64,000 nt of DNA, taken from contig NZ_JAJNOC010000005.1 in assembly GCF_021044825.1 (NCBI RefSeq), positions 1-64,000 on the forward strand, written 5' to 3'. Made by a program: the position numbers and the translations under genes. The notes beneath the pieces were generated by a model. The model had not been told where the DNA came from, searched no databases, and worked only from the letters and a program-made list of their open reading frames with translations. This DNA is from Massilia phyllostachyos (GTDB lineage: Bacteria; Pseudomonadota; Gammaproteobacteria; Burkholderiales; Burkholderiaceae_D). Below, piece after piece: positions 49,496 to 58,408 of the stretch; within the stretch, counting starts at the first letter, position 1; each line of letters opens with the position of its first letter.

Positions 49496-49903
49496 ATGAA
49501 ACCAGAACTCGTACGGCCGGCGGATTCGGAAAAGATCACGATCAACCTGGGTCCGATCGACCTCGGCCAGATCGACCTGTTGGTGAGCGAAGGGTTCTAT
49601 GCGAACCGCTCGGACCTGATCCGCACCGCCATCCGCAACCAGCTGCAGGCGCATGCGGAAGTGGTGCGCCAGACCGTGGCGCGGCGCAGCCTGGTGCTGG
49701 GCATGCACCATTACACCCGCGCCGACCTCGAACGGGCGCGCGAAGCCGGCGAGCGGCTGCAGATCCAGGTGCTCGGCATGGCCAGCATCGCCCACGACGT
49801 GCCGGCCGAGCTGGCGCTGGAGACCATCGAATCGATCGTCGTCCTCGGTGCCCTGCATGCGAGCAGCGCCGTCAAGACCGCCCTGGCGGACCGTATCCGC
49901 TGA
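49496..49903 (+). CDS. Ribbon-helix-helix (CopG-type) transcriptional regulator
   Basis: A 135-residue DNA-binding protein. The ribbon-helix-helix fold lies at about 12-55 (KITINLGPID strand, LGQIDLLVSEGF and NRSDLIRTAIRNQL helices). The C-terminal part (60-135) is an all-alpha/beta region of unknown ligand, as in NikR-like longer family members. ATG 49496 is chosen with TAAGGAAG upstream; the in-frame ATG at 49460 overlaps the operator palindrome. It is followed after 11 bases by the PHB-depolymerase-type esterase, which it probably regulates. Confidence 0.85.
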   Translation: MKPELVRPADSEKITINLGPIDLGQIDLLVSEGFYANRSDLIRTAIRNQLQAHAEVVRQTVARRSLVLGMHHYTRADLERAREAGERLQIQVLGMASIAHDVPAELALETIESIVVLGALHASSAVKTALADRIR

Positions 49904-49914
49904 AAGGAAACACC

Positions 49915-50988
49915 ATGAAGATGAACATGCACCTGCTGGCGCAAATGCGCAAGGCCACCCGCAAGCTGCTCAAGCAGACGCCGGTCGATACCACCGCCAT
50001 CGTGCAGGAAGCGATGAAGCAGGCCGCGGCCTTCCAGCGCGGCGGCCTGCCCAATGTGCACGCGAAGGCGGCGCCCGACATGCTGGCCGAGCTCCAGCGC
50101 AGCATGGACGCCATGCGCGGCGGCCCGGGCGCGCAGCAGGACCAGCCCGCGCCCTGGCCCGGCAGCTTCACCGAGGGCAGCCACACCACCTCGGCCGGCA
50201 CCCGCCAGTACAAGCTCTACGTGCCGAGCACGTATGAGGAGAATGGCATCGCGGCCCCGCTGATCGTGATGCTGCACGGCTGCACCCAGGACCCGGACGA
50301 CTTCGCCCACGGCACCGGCATGAACGCGCTGGCCGAGGAGACCGGCTGCCTGGTGGTGTATCCGGCGCAGTCGCAGGCCGCCAATCCTTCGCGCTGCTGG
50401 AACTGGTTCAACGAAGCGGACCAGCAGCGCGGCCAGGGCGAACCGGCGATCATCGCCGGCATCACCCGCGCCGTCATGGAAACCCACGCGGTCGATTCGC
50501 GCCAGGTGTACGTGGCCGGTCTGTCGGCCGGCGGCGCGATGGCCATCATCATGGGCACCCTGTACCCGGAGCTGTACGCCGCGGTGGGCGTGCATTCGGG
50601 CCTGCCGTTCGCCTCGGCGAGCGACCTGCCCTCGGCGCTGGCGGCAATGAAAGGCGAGTTCCGGCGCAGCCAGGCGCCTGGCCGCAGCCTGCCGATCATC
50701 GTGTTCCACGGCGACCGCGACACTACCGTGCACCCCGCCAATGGCGAGGAACTGGTGGCGCGCGGCCGCGCGCGCCGCACCGCGGTGGAACCGGGCCAGG
50801 TGCCGAACGGCCACGCCTTCACGCGCACCACCCACCACCACGACGACGGCAGCGTGCATGCGGAGCACTGGGTGATCCACGGGGCCGGCCACGCCTGGTC
50901 GGGCGGGAATGCGCGCGGCAGCTACACGGATGGGAAGGGGCCGGATGCGAGCCGGGAGATGCTGCGCTTCTTCAAGACCCAGCGTTGA
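49915..50988 (+). CDS. PHB depolymerase-family esterase
   Basis: A 357-residue alpha/beta hydrolase of the Esterase_PHB family. It has oxyanion-region MLHGCTQDP, nucleophile S204 in GLSAGGAM, the acid near D269 in HGDRDTTVHP and H326 in GAGHAWSGG. The residues around each are those of short-chain polyhydroxyalkanoate depolymerases and feruloyl-type esterases. No signal peptide; the N-terminal 90 residues are a charged extension. It is likely cytoplasmic and may act on stored PHB or its oligomers, fitting phaA/phaB at 15-17 kb. AAAGGAAA precedes ATG 49915. It is convergent with and overlaps the CWC gene by 17 bases. Confidence 0.9.
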   Translation: MKMNMHLLAQMRKATRKLLKQTPVDTTAIVQEAMKQAAAFQRGGLPNVHAKAAPDMLAELQRSMDAMRGGPGAQQDQPAPWPGSFTEGSHTTSAGTRQYKLYVPSTYEENGIAAPLIVMLHGCTQDPDDFAHGTGMNALAEETGCLVVYPAQSQAANPSRCWNWFNEADQQRGQGEPAIIAGITRAVMETHAVDSRQVYVAGLSAGGAMAIIMGTLYPELYAAVGVHSGLPFASASDLPSALAAMKGEFRRSQAPGRSLPIIVFHGDRDTTVHPANGEELVARGRARRTAVEPGQVPNGHAFTRTTHHHDDGSVHAEHWVIHGAGHAWSGGNARGSYTDGKGPDASREMLRFFKTQR

Positions 50989-51163
50989 CGGGTTCGATGG
51001 GATGGGCGGCGATGTGGGCGCGCAGGCAAGCCGGGCACCAGCAGCCGGCCGCCTCCTGCGGCACCGGCACGGCAGGCGGCAAGGCCGTGCACCAGCACGG
51101 CTCCGAACTGCCCTCGACCATTGCGCAGCTGAACTCGGCGCCGCAACGCGTACAAACGCTCAC
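50972..51163 (-). CDS. Cysteine-rich CWC family protein
   Basis: A 63-residue protein with CTRCGAEFSC, PCWCTALP and CWCPACL, the order of the Cys-rich CWC family, probably a zinc-binding mini-protein. Function unknown. Its 3' end overlaps the esterase 3' end by 17 bases on the opposite strand. Confidence 0.8.
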   Translation of the reverse strand: MSVCTRCGAEFSCAMVEGSSEPCWCTALPPAVPVPQEAAGCWCPACLRAHIAAHPIEPVNAGS

Positions 51164-51285
51164 CCTCTCCCCCTCTGTTCCGATAAGTAGCCATCAGGCC
51201 AATAAAATACAACAAGACGCCATATAATCAGCACAAGTACTACCCTGTTGCCTTAAAATCTTGCGACATTTATTTTGGACCCCTC

Positions 51286-52215
51286 ATGAACGCTACTCTT
51301 GCCAGCCTGAATCCCGACGACCAGCCCAACGATCTGACCAAAGTATCGCCGCAGATCAAGGCACAGATCCTGGCCGAGGCGCTCCCCTACATCCGTAATT
51401 TCCACGGCAAGACCATCGTCATCAAGTACGGCGGCAATGCCATGACCGACGAACGCCTGAAGCACGGCTTCGCGCGCGACGTCATCCTGCTGAAACTGGT
51501 GGGCATGAATCCGGTCGTGGTGCACGGCGGCGGTCCGCAGATCGACAATGCGCTGAAAAAAATCGGCAAGCAGGGCACCTTCGTGCAGGGCATGCGCATC
51601 ACCGACGAAGAGACCATGGAAGTGGTCGAGTGGGTGCTGGGCGGCGAGGTCCAGCAGGACATCGTGATGCTGATTAACCACTACGGCGGCCAGGCCGTGG
51701 GCCTGACCGGCAAGGACGGCGGCCTGATCCGCGCGCGCCGCATGGCGATGCCGGACAAGGAAAAGCCGGGCGAATTCCTCGACATCGGCTTCGTCGGCGA
51801 AATCGAGGCGATCAACCCGGCGGTGGTGAAGGCGCTGCAGGACGATGCCTTCATCCCGATCATCTCGCCGATCGGCTTCGGCCAGGACGGCCAGGCCTAC
51901 AACATCAACGCCGACGTCGTCGCCGGCAAGATCGCGGAAATCCTGAAGGCCGAGAAGCTGATCATGATGACCAATATCGCCGGCGTGCAGGACAAGCAGG
52001 GCAATCTGGTGACCGACCTGTCGGCGCGCGAGATCGACGAGATGTTCGAAGACGGCACGATTTCGGGCGGCATGCTGCCGAAAATCTCGTCGGCGCTGGA
52101 CGCGGCGAAGTCGGGCGTCAATACGGTCCACATCATCGATGGCCGCATCGAGCACAGTTTGTTGCTGGAAGTCTTGACCGAACAGGCTTTTGGCACTATG
52201 ATCCGGTCTCACTAA
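51286..52215 (+). CDS. argB: Acetylglutamate kinase
   Basis: A 309-residue amino-acid kinase that phosphorylates N-acetylglutamate in arginine synthesis. It has VIKYGGNAM near 45-53, [10 protein letters not shown] near 78-87, LTGKDGGLI and a [11 protein letters not shown] end. An N-terminal extension of about 25 residues is typical of the arginine-sensitive form, so feedback inhibition is likely. A TATAAT -10 lies at 51223-51228 without a clear -35. tRNA-Thr follows 43 bases later. Confidence 0.97.
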   Translation: MNATLASLNPDDQPNDLTKVSPQIKAQILAEALPYIRNFHGKTIVIKYGGNAMTDERLKHGFARDVILLKLVGMNPVVVHGGGPQIDNALKKIGKQGTFVQGMRITDEETMEVVEWVLGGEVQQDIVMLINHYGGQAVGLTGKDGGLIRARRMAMPDKEKPGEFLDIGFVGEIEAINPAVVKALQDDAFIPIISPIGFGQDGQAYNINADVVAGKIAEILKAEKLIMMTNIAGVQDKQGNLVTDLSAREIDEMFEDGTISGGMLPKISSALDAAKSGVNTVHIIDGRIEHSLLLEVLTEQAFGTMIRSH

Positions 52216-52249
52216 ATTTTTTGTGGCGGAAATAACCGCCACGAAAATT
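52215..52249 (+). other. Long hairpin between argB and tRNA-Thr
   Basis: GTGGCGG/CCGCCAC extended by TTTT/AAAA, with a 6-base loop, starting at the argB stop. No U-tract follows, so it is not a standard terminator; it may separate or process the argB and tRNA transcripts. Confidence 0.5.
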
Positions 52250-52258
52250 GACCTGAAT

Positions 52259-52333
<75 letters not shown>

Positions 52334-52356
52334 CTCCCCTCCTGCAGTAAATCTCC

Positions 52357-53247
52357 CTAGTACACCCGCTCCACCTTCACGCCGCGCTTGCGCAGCAGTT
52401 CCGGCACGCCGTTCTTGCCGACCAGGTGCAGCAGCCCCACCGCCACCACCGCATTGTTTTCGCGCGCGACCAGCGAGACGATCTTGTCCGCCATCGGCCC
52501 ATTGCGTTCGACCATCAACACCTCGCGGGTGAACTTGCCCCCGACGGTGTTGTCTTCTTCGAGACGCTTGGCGACCCGCTCCAGCGCCGCCTGGTCCGCG
52601 CTTTCATAGGCCGCGAACAGTTCTCGCGCCTCGCGCGTGTGGCGGCCCGACTCCATGTCGGCCAGCGTGTCTTCCAGCATCGTCCATTGGTCGTCGACAG
52701 GCATGCGGTTGAACAGCCCGATCTGGTAATCCATCGATTCGAGCTCGATGACGCGGGTCTTGCCGCTGCTCTTCGCCAGGCTGGCCAGGTGGGCGTCGAC
52801 ACCCAGCTTCGGGTCGTAGCCGAGTTTCGCGGCGTCGACCATCGCCAGCGTCACGACCAGCAGCCAGGGCTTCATCTGGCCCACCGCGGCCGGCTCGATG
52901 CCCTGCTTCCTGAGCGAGGTCTCCAGGCGCTGGCGGCGTGCCTCCGGCAAGCCGGGCAAGCCCTCGGCGGCGGTCGGGAACATGGCGTGCTTCATGATGA
53001 TGGCGCCCATCGCCGCCGGGTCGGCGTTCGAGTCGAGTTCCAGCGCCAGGGTCGGCGCGGCGCCCATCGCGGCGCCGATGCGCGGCTCGAGCGGATAGAA
53101 ATCGGGACGCCCGGCATGCACGGTGCCGTAGAGGTGGAGGACGTTGGCGCCGCTGCTGACCTTGAACAGGGCCCCGCGCTCGGCGGCCAGGGCCTGGAAT
53201 GCCATCAGGAAGAGGCTGAAGAACACTACTATAATCGGACGTCGCAT
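52357..53247 (-). CDS. TraB/GumN family protein
   Basis: A 296-residue exported protein with a signal peptide (RRPIIVVFFSLFLMAFQALAA). It carries the GumN/TraB fold: LFKVSSGANVLHLYGTVHAG (in part LHLYGTVHAG), LELDSNAD and the C-terminal AVGLLHLVGKNGVPELLRKRG (in part). The family is related to Tiki-type metalloproteases, with the GT.H motif and a Glu as likely metal ligands, but bacterial substrates are unknown. ATG 53247 has AAGGAG at the right spacing. It is divergent from the nucleotidase gene across 42 bases. Confidence 0.88.
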   Translation of the reverse strand: MRRPIIVVFFSLFLMAFQALAAERGALFKVSSGANVLHLYGTVHAGRPDFYPLEPRIGAAMGAAPTLALELDSNADPAAMGAIIMKHAMFPTAAEGLPGLPEARRQRLETSLRKQGIEPAAVGQMKPWLLVVTLAMVDAAKLGYDPKLGVDAHLASLAKSSGKTRVIELESMDYQIGLFNRMPVDDQWTMLEDTLADMESGRHTREARELFAAYESADQAALERVAKRLEEDNTVGGKFTREVLMVERNGPMADKIVSLVARENNAVVAVGLLHLVGKNGVPELLRKRGVKVERVY

Positions 53248-53289
53248 TGTCTTTCTCCTTGTTGTTTCGAAGTAAATTGTCCGCAGTAA

Positions 53290-54018
53290 ATGCAAAATAT
53301 TACGCTCGCCAATCCCGTCTGGCTATTCGACCTGGATAACACCCTGCATGACGCATCTCATGCGATTTTTCCAGCGATCAGCGCGAACATGAACACCTAT
53401 ATCGCGCGGGTCCTGGGCGATGGAGTCAATCCAGCCAGCCAGGAAGCCGTCGACGCCGCGCGCCTGGGCTACTGGAAGCGCTACGGCGCCACCCTGCTCG
53501 GCATGATCCGCCACCATGGCGTCTGCAGCAAAGACTTCCTGCACCAGACCCACGACCTCGGCGCGCTGGACAAGCTGGTGCGCTTCGAGAAGGGCCTGGC
53601 CACCCTGCTGCGGCGCCTGCCGGGCCGCAAGATCCTGCTGACCAATGCGCCGACGCGGTATTCGCTTGAGGTGATGCGCCACCTGGGCTTGTCGCGCCAT
53701 TTCTCGCACCACGTGGCGATCGAGCACATGCACGTGCACGGGCAGCTGCGTCCCAAGCCGTCCGCCCTGATGCTGCGCCGCCTGCTGCGCAAGCACGGCG
53801 TGGCGGCGCAGCGCTGCATCCTGGTCGAGGACACCTTGGCCAACCTGAAGAGCGCGAGCCGGCTTGGCCTGCGCACGGTCTGGGTGACGCAGTACCTGCG
53901 CATGAGCGATCCGATCGGTCGTGCCCCCTTGCCGAGGACCCTGAAACGCCCCCGCTACGTCGATGTCAAAGTAAAATCCGTGCGACAGTTGCCCGCGCGC
54001 ATGCATCGTCTGCGCTGA
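53290..54018 (+). CDS. Pyrimidine 5'-nucleotidase (HAD family)
   Basis: A 242-residue HAD phosphatase with motif I FDLDNTLHDA (D14, D16), motif II ILLTNAP, motif III Lys in RPKPS and motif IV LVEDTLANLK. It matches the SDT1/pyrimidine 5'-nucleotidase group widespread in Burkholderiales. A basic C-terminal tail (RPRYVDVKVKSVRQLPARM, part) is odd but normal for this group. It is the first gene of nucleotidase-slmA-pabBC. Confidence 0.88.
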   Translation: MQNITLANPVWLFDLDNTLHDASHAIFPAISANMNTYIARVLGDGVNPASQEAVDAARLGYWKRYGATLLGMIRHHGVCSKDFLHQTHDLGALDKLVRFEKGLATLLRRLPGRKILLTNAPTRYSLEVMRHLGLSRHFSHHVAIEHMHVHGQLRPKPSALMLRRLLRKHGVAAQRCILVEDTLANLKSASRLGLRTVWVTQYLRMSDPIGRAPLPRTLKRPRYVDVKVKSVRQLPARMHRLR

Positions 54019-54061
54019 GGCATAAAAAAATATCGATAACACTCCAAAAACTAGGGATCAC

Positions 54062-54640
54062 ATGGCAAGCACCAAGCCTGGTCAGCGCAAGCTGCAAATC
54101 CTCCAGGCCCTGGCCTCGATGCTCGAGCAGCCCAAGGGCGAGAAGATCACCACGGCCGCCCTTGCGGCGCGCCTGTCGGTGTCGGAAGCGGCCCTGTACC
54201 GCCATTTCGCCAGCAAGGCGCAGATGTACGAGGGCCTGATCGAGTTCATCGAGGCCAGCGTCTTCGGCCTGATCAACCAGATCGCCGAGCGCGAGGAGCG
54301 CGGTGTCGACCAGGCGCACGCGATCCTGCAGATGCTGCTCGGCTTCGCCGCCAGCAATCCGGGCATGACCCGGGTCCTGATCGGCGACGCCCTGGTCGGC
54401 GAAGACGAGCGCCTGCAGTCGCGCATGAACGGCTTCTACGACCGCATCGAGATGGCCTGCCGCCAGGCGCTGCGGGTGGCCGTCAGCCAGGGCCACGGGA
54501 TCGAGGACGACGTCGCGGCGCGCGCCAGCCTGCTGGTCAGCTACGTGACCGGACGCTGGCACCGCTTCGCCAAGAGCGGCTTCAAGCACAACCCGGCCGA
54601 AGGCACGGCCGTGCAGCTCTCGCTGCTGCTGGCCGCATAA
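54062..54640 (+). CDS. slmA: Nucleoid occlusion factor SlmA
   Basis: A 192-residue TetR-family DNA-binding protein that blocks FtsZ ring assembly over the nucleoid. The HTH is at about 33-52 (TTAALAARLSVSEAALYRHF), followed by SKAQMYEGLIEFIE, and it ends GRWHRFAKSGFKHNPAEG. These are diagnostic for SlmA. With MinCDE at 17-19 kb the window holds both septum-positioning systems. pabBC follows after 21 bases. Confidence 0.94.
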   Translation: MASTKPGQRKLQILQALASMLEQPKGEKITTAALAARLSVSEAALYRHFASKAQMYEGLIEFIEASVFGLINQIAEREERGVDQAHAILQMLLGFAASNPGMTRVLIGDALVGEDERLQSRMNGFYDRIEMACRQALRVAVSQGHGIEDDVAARASLLVSYVTGRWHRFAKSGFKHNPAEGTAVQLSLLLAA

Positions 54641-54661
54641 AGGTTTTTTTCAGGCCGCATC

Positions 54662-56494
54662 ATGGACACCCAGGAAGTCTTCGCACTGCTCGACGACGCC
54701 GGCGCGCAAGGCGAAGCCCGGTCGCGCCTGTACAGCCGCCATGCGGACACGCTGTCCTGCGTGGACGCCGCCGGCTGGCCGCAGCTGCTGGCGCAGATGC
54801 AGGAAGCGCTGGCGCGCGGGCTGTACGCGGTGCCGCTGCTGACCTACGAGCTGGGCGCGCGCCTGCAGGGCCTGCCGGCGCATGCGCTCGACGGCCCGCT
54901 GGCGCGCGTGCTGCTGTTCGCGCAGTGCGAGCACATGGAGGCAAGCCAGGTCGAGGCCTGGATCGCCACCCGCGCATCGCACCTTGAACCGGCCGGCGTG
55001 GCGGGTGTCCAGGCCAACGTCGACGAAGCCGCCTTCATCCAAGCGATCGGGCGCATCCGCGACTACATCGCGGCCGGCGACACCTACCAGGTCAACTATA
55101 CCTACCGCCTGCGCTTCGACACCTACGGTCCGCTGGTCGGCCTGTACGCGCGCCTGCGGGCGCGCCAGCGCGTGCCCTACGGCGCCCTGGTGGCCCTGCC
55201 CGGCGGCGAAGCGCTGCTCTCCTTCTCGCCCGAGCTGTTCGTGCGCCATGCGGGCGGCCAGCTCGTGACGCGCCCGATGAAGGGCACGGCGCCGGCCGGC
55301 GGCGACGACGCTGTCGACGAAGCGCGCGCGCGCGACCTATCGCAGGACGTGAAAAACCGCGCCGAGAACCTGATGATCGTCGACCTGCTGCGCAACGACC
55401 TGGGACGCATTGCTGTCACCGGCAGCGTCGAGGTGCCGGCCCTGTTCGAGGTGAAGCGCTACGGCAGCGTGCTGCAGATGACCTCCACCGTGCAGGCGCG
55501 CCTGCGCGCGGAGGCGACGCTGGAGGAGGTGTTCGCCGCCCTCTACCCCTGCGGCTCGATCACGGGCGCGCCCAAGCGGCGCACGATGGAGATCATCCAC
55601 GAACTGGAGCCCGCCCCGCGCGGCATCTATACCGGCGCGATCGGCTGGTTCGATCCGCCTGCCGGCGGGGCGCGGTTCGGGGACTTCTGCCTGTCGGTCC
55701 CGATCCGCACCCTGGCCTTGTCGGCGCCGGAGGGCGGCACGCGGCGCGGGGAGCTGGGCGTGGGCGCCGGCATCGTCCACGACAGCGATGCGGCAAGCGA
55801 ATTCGCGGAGTGCCAACTGAAGGCGCGCTTCCTGACGGGACTGGGCAACGAATTCGAGATCTTCGAGACCCTGCGCGCCAGCCGGGATGACGGCTGCCGC
55901 CACCTCGAGCAGCACCTCGACCGCCTGCATGCATCCTGCCGTTACTTCGGCTATCCCTTCGAAATCGGCGCGGCGCGCGCGGCGCTGGTCGAAGCCTGCC
56001 TGGCGATGGCGCCCGGCCAGCTGCACCGCCTGCGCCTGGCCGTGCAGCCGTCCGGCGAGATGAGGGTGCAAGCGGCGCCGCTGCAGCCGCTGCACGAGCC
56101 GGTGGCGCTGCTGCTGGCAGGCGAGGCCACGCACTCGGGCGACGTCTTCCTGCGCCACAAGACGGGCGTGCGCAGCCGCTACGACGCGGCCTGGCGCGCC
56201 GCCGAGGCCCAGGGCGCCTTCGACGCCTTGTTCTTCAACGAACGCGAGGAACTCACCGAAGGAGGACGCAGCAATGTATTCGTACGCTTCGGCAGCCAGT
56301 GGTTCACGCCGCCTCTGGCTTGCGGCCTGCTGCCCGGCGTGATGCGCGCGGTGCTCTTGGGAGCGCCCGCCTGGCAGGCGAGCGAGCGCGTGATCACGCG
56401 CGCGATGCTGGAAGAGGCGGACGATATCGTCGTCTGCAATGCGCTGCGCGGGCCGCTGCGCGCCGTCATCATCGACGACGCGCCCGCAACGTAG
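54662..56494 (+). CDS. pabBC: Fused aminodeoxychorismate synthase component I / aminodeoxychorismate lyase
   Basis: A 610-residue bifunctional p-aminobenzoate enzyme for folate synthesis. The PabB half (about 1-395) has GDTYQVNYT, FSPELFV, RPMKGTAP (Lys), ENLMIVDLLRNDLGRI and CGSITGAPK. The PabC half (about 400-610) is a class IV PLP aminotransferase fold with FLRHKTGVRSRYD (PLP Lys), FNEREELTEGGRSN and LPGVMRA. The PabA glutaminase is not fused. It converges on ompW with a 1-base gap. Confidence 0.95.
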   Translation: MDTQEVFALLDDAGAQGEARSRLYSRHADTLSCVDAAGWPQLLAQMQEALARGLYAVPLLTYELGARLQGLPAHALDGPLARVLLFAQCEHMEASQVEAWIATRASHLEPAGVAGVQANVDEAAFIQAIGRIRDYIAAGDTYQVNYTYRLRFDTYGPLVGLYARLRARQRVPYGALVALPGGEALLSFSPELFVRHAGGQLVTRPMKGTAPAGGDDAVDEARARDLSQDVKNRAENLMIVDLLRNDLGRIAVTGSVEVPALFEVKRYGSVLQMTSTVQARLRAEATLEEVFAALYPCGSITGAPKRRTMEIIHELEPAPRGIYTGAIGWFDPPAGGARFGDFCLSVPIRTLALSAPEGGTRRGELGVGAGIVHDSDAASEFAECQLKARFLTGLGNEFEIFETLRASRDDGCRHLEQHLDRLHASCRYFGYPFEIGAARAALVEACLAMAPGQLHRLRLAVQPSGEMRVQAAPLQPLHEPVALLLAGEATHSGDVFLRHKTGVRSRYDAAWRAAEAQGAFDALFFNEREELTEGGRSNVFVRFGSQWFTPPLACGLLPGVMRAVLLGAPAWQASERVITRAMLEEADDIVVCNALRGPLRAVIIDDAPAT

Positions 56495-56495
56495 A

Positions 56496-57116
56496 TCAGA
56501 AGCGGTAGCCCACGCCGACGCCGACCAGCACCGGATCCACGCGGACCTCGGACGCTTTCGCGCCACCCAGCAGCACGTCGCTGCGCAGCTTCACCTTCTT
56601 GACGTCGACGTTGACCGACCAGCGCGCGTCGAGCTTGATATCGACCCCGGCCTGCAGCGCCAGCCCCCAGCTGTCCTTCTCCAGCGTCGCCGCGCCACCC
56701 AGCAGCTTCACGCGCGAGATGCGGGTGTAGTTGACGCCGGCGCCGACGTAGGGACGCACGCTGGCCTGCGGCGCGAAATGGTACTGGGCCGTGAGGGTCG
56801 GCGGCAGGTGGCGGAAACTCCCGATGCGCTGGCCGTCGAGGGTCACATCGTGCTTCTGCGGATAGGTCAGGATCAGTTCCGCCGCCAGGTGCGGCGTGAA
56901 GAAGTAGGAGACGTCCACTTCGGGAATCGTCTTGGTACTGACGTGGATGCGGTCGCCGGCGCCGACGCCCGCCAGCGGCGTGGATTCATTGGCGGGGTCG
57001 ATGTGGACGGCGCGGGCGCGCACCAGCCAGTTGGAATCCTGGACTTCCTGCGCCAGGGCCTGGCTACCGGCGACGGCGAGGACCGCCGCCAGCACATGCT
57101 TGCATATCGCTTTCAT
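56496..57116 (-). CDS. ompW: OmpW family outer-membrane protein
   Basis: A 206-residue eight-stranded barrel. Signal peptide to AQA (about 21), then NWLVRARAVHI, PEVDVSYFF, AAELILTYPQKHDV, HLPPTLTAQYHF, RPYVGAGVNY and a VGYRF end with C-terminal Phe. It forms a hydrophobic-compound channel; in other bacteria it is induced by stress or iron. The 5' leader forms a hairpin containing the ribosome binding site. Confidence 0.95.
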   Translation of the reverse strand: MKAICKHVLAAVLAVAGSQALAQEVQDSNWLVRARAVHIDPANESTPLAGVGAGDRIHVSTKTIPEVDVSYFFTPHLAAELILTYPQKHDVTLDGQRIGSFRHLPPTLTAQYHFAPQASVRPYVGAGVNYTRISRVKLLGGAATLEKDSWGLALQAGVDIKLDARWSVNVDVKKVKLRSDVLLGGAKASEVRVDPVLVGVGVGYRF

Positions 57117-57122
57117 CTTTTT

Positions 57123-57159
57123 CTTACCTTTCGTCTTCGTCTTGAGTAACGAAGGTAAG
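57123..57159 (-). promoter_or_regulatory. Leader hairpin sequestering the ompW ribosome binding site
   Basis: Minus strand: CTTACCTTCGT (57159-57149) pairs with ACGAAAGGTAAG (57134-57123) with one bulged A and a 14-base loop. The AAAGG ribosome binding site, about ten bases before the ATG, is inside the stem. Confidence 0.5.
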
Positions 57160-57223
57160 CTTATTGATGCAGCGCAAAAAAATCGTTGATGTGGATCAAA
57201 TACCCATAATCAGATCAAGGTTA

Positions 57224-57808
57224 TTACAGCGCCGCCTCGATCTTGCCGACCAGGGCCGGATCTTCCGGCGTCACCTTGCTCGGGAAGTACTCCAGCACCT
57301 TGCCGTCGCGCCCGATCAGGTACTTGGTGAAGTTCCACTTCGGCGCCTGGCCCGTCGCCTTGGTCAGGCTGGCGTGCAGCGGATTGGCTTCCGGCCCGGT
57401 GACCGCGCTCTTGGCGAACATCGGGAATTTCACGCCGTAGGTGTTGAAGCAGAAGTCGGCGATCTCCTTCGCATTGCCCGGCTCCTGCTTGCCGAAGTCG
57501 TTCGACGGGAAACCCAGCACCACCAGGCCGCGGCCGCCGTACTTGGCGTACAGCTTTTCCAGTCCCTCGTACTGCTTGGTGAAGCCGCAGTAGCTGGCCG
57601 TGTTCACCACCAGCACCACCTTGCCGGCGTACTGGCACAGGTCCTGCGGCGCTTCGTCCTGCAGGCGCTTGAAGTTCTGCTTCAGGATGGCGGGGCAGGC
57701 CGCCATCGCGGGACGGACGGCGGGTGCGGCAGCCGTCTGGGCGGCGGCGGGCTGGTGCAGGCTCGCCGCGGCGATGGCGGCGAGGACGAGGGCGGTGGTC
57801 TTGAACAT
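57224..57808 (-). CDS. Exported glutathione peroxidase
   Basis: A 194-residue thiol peroxidase of the GPx family. Signal peptide to AAAQ (about 24). Catalytic C74 lies in NTASYCGFTKQYEGL, with FPSNDFGKQEPG and KWNFTKYLI (Gln and Trp of the catalytic tetrad). It uses Cys rather than selenocysteine. The signal peptide predicts a periplasmic enzyme, with thioredoxin- or DsbC-like proteins as likely reductants. ATG 57808 is chosen because it starts the signal peptide. Confidence 0.93.
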   Translation of the reverse strand: MFKTTALVLAAIAAASLHQPAAAQTAAAPAVRPAMAACPAILKQNFKRLQDEAPQDLCQYAGKVVLVVNTASYCGFTKQYEGLEKLYAKYGGRGLVVLGFPSNDFGKQEPGNAKEIADFCFNTYGVKFPMFAKSAVTGPEANPLHASLTKATGQAPKWNFTKYLIGRDGKVLEYFPSKVTPEDPALVGKIEAAL

Positions 57809-57869
57809 GACGGAGGCAATCGAGGGTGGCGATACCCCGATTGTAACGCAGCCTGCCCTGTAAAAATCG

Positions 57870-58292
57870 TCAGCCCTGCAGGTTGCGGTGCTCGATCTTG
57901 ATGCAGTGGTTCTGGACCACGTCCAGCCCGGCGGCGCGCGCGAGGTCGGCCGCGGCCTGGTTCTCGATATCGAGCTGCATCCACAGGCAGCCGGCGCGCA
58001 CCGCGATCGCTTCGCGCGCGATCGGCGGGATGTCCTCGGACTTGCGGAAGCAGTCGACGATGTCGATCGGCTGGCCGCTCGTGGCCAGGGCGTCGGCCGC
58101 GTCCTGCAGCGAGGCGTAGACGGTCTCGCCGAGGATGGTGTCGCCCGCATAGCTCGGGTTTACCGGCACGATGCGGTAGCCGGCCTGCTGCAGGTAGTGG
58201 GCCACCTCGTGGCTGGCGCGGTCCGGCTTGTTGGAAAGGCCGACGATGGCGATGGTCTTGGCGTCGTTGAGTATCTGGGAAATGCTGCGCAT
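57870..58292 (-). CDS. CoA-binding domain protein (YccU type)
   Basis: A 140-residue Rossmann-fold protein: IAIVGLSNKPDRASHEVAHYLQ (in part IAIVGLSNKPDRASHEVA), RIVPVNPSYAG, VDCFRKSEDIPPI and a short end QNHCIKIEH. It matches the single-domain CoA_binding family. Role unknown, possibly acyl-CoA sensing. The start at 58292 is the family start; the longer frame in this phase is not supported. Confidence 0.9.
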   Translation of the reverse strand: MRSISQILNDAKTIAIVGLSNKPDRASHEVAHYLQQAGYRIVPVNPSYAGDTILGETVYASLQDAADALATSGQPIDIVDCFRKSEDIPPIAREAIAVRAGCLWMQLDIENQAAADLARAAGLDVVQNHCIKIEHRNLQG

Positions 58293-58408
58293 GATTGGGA
58301 TGTGGTTGGATGCTGTTGTCGACACCAGCTTATCAGATTTGCATGGCCTACTAGCGCCCTGGACCGAATCGTGGAAAGATGCGGACTCGTTCCCGACCGA
58401 AGCCATCC

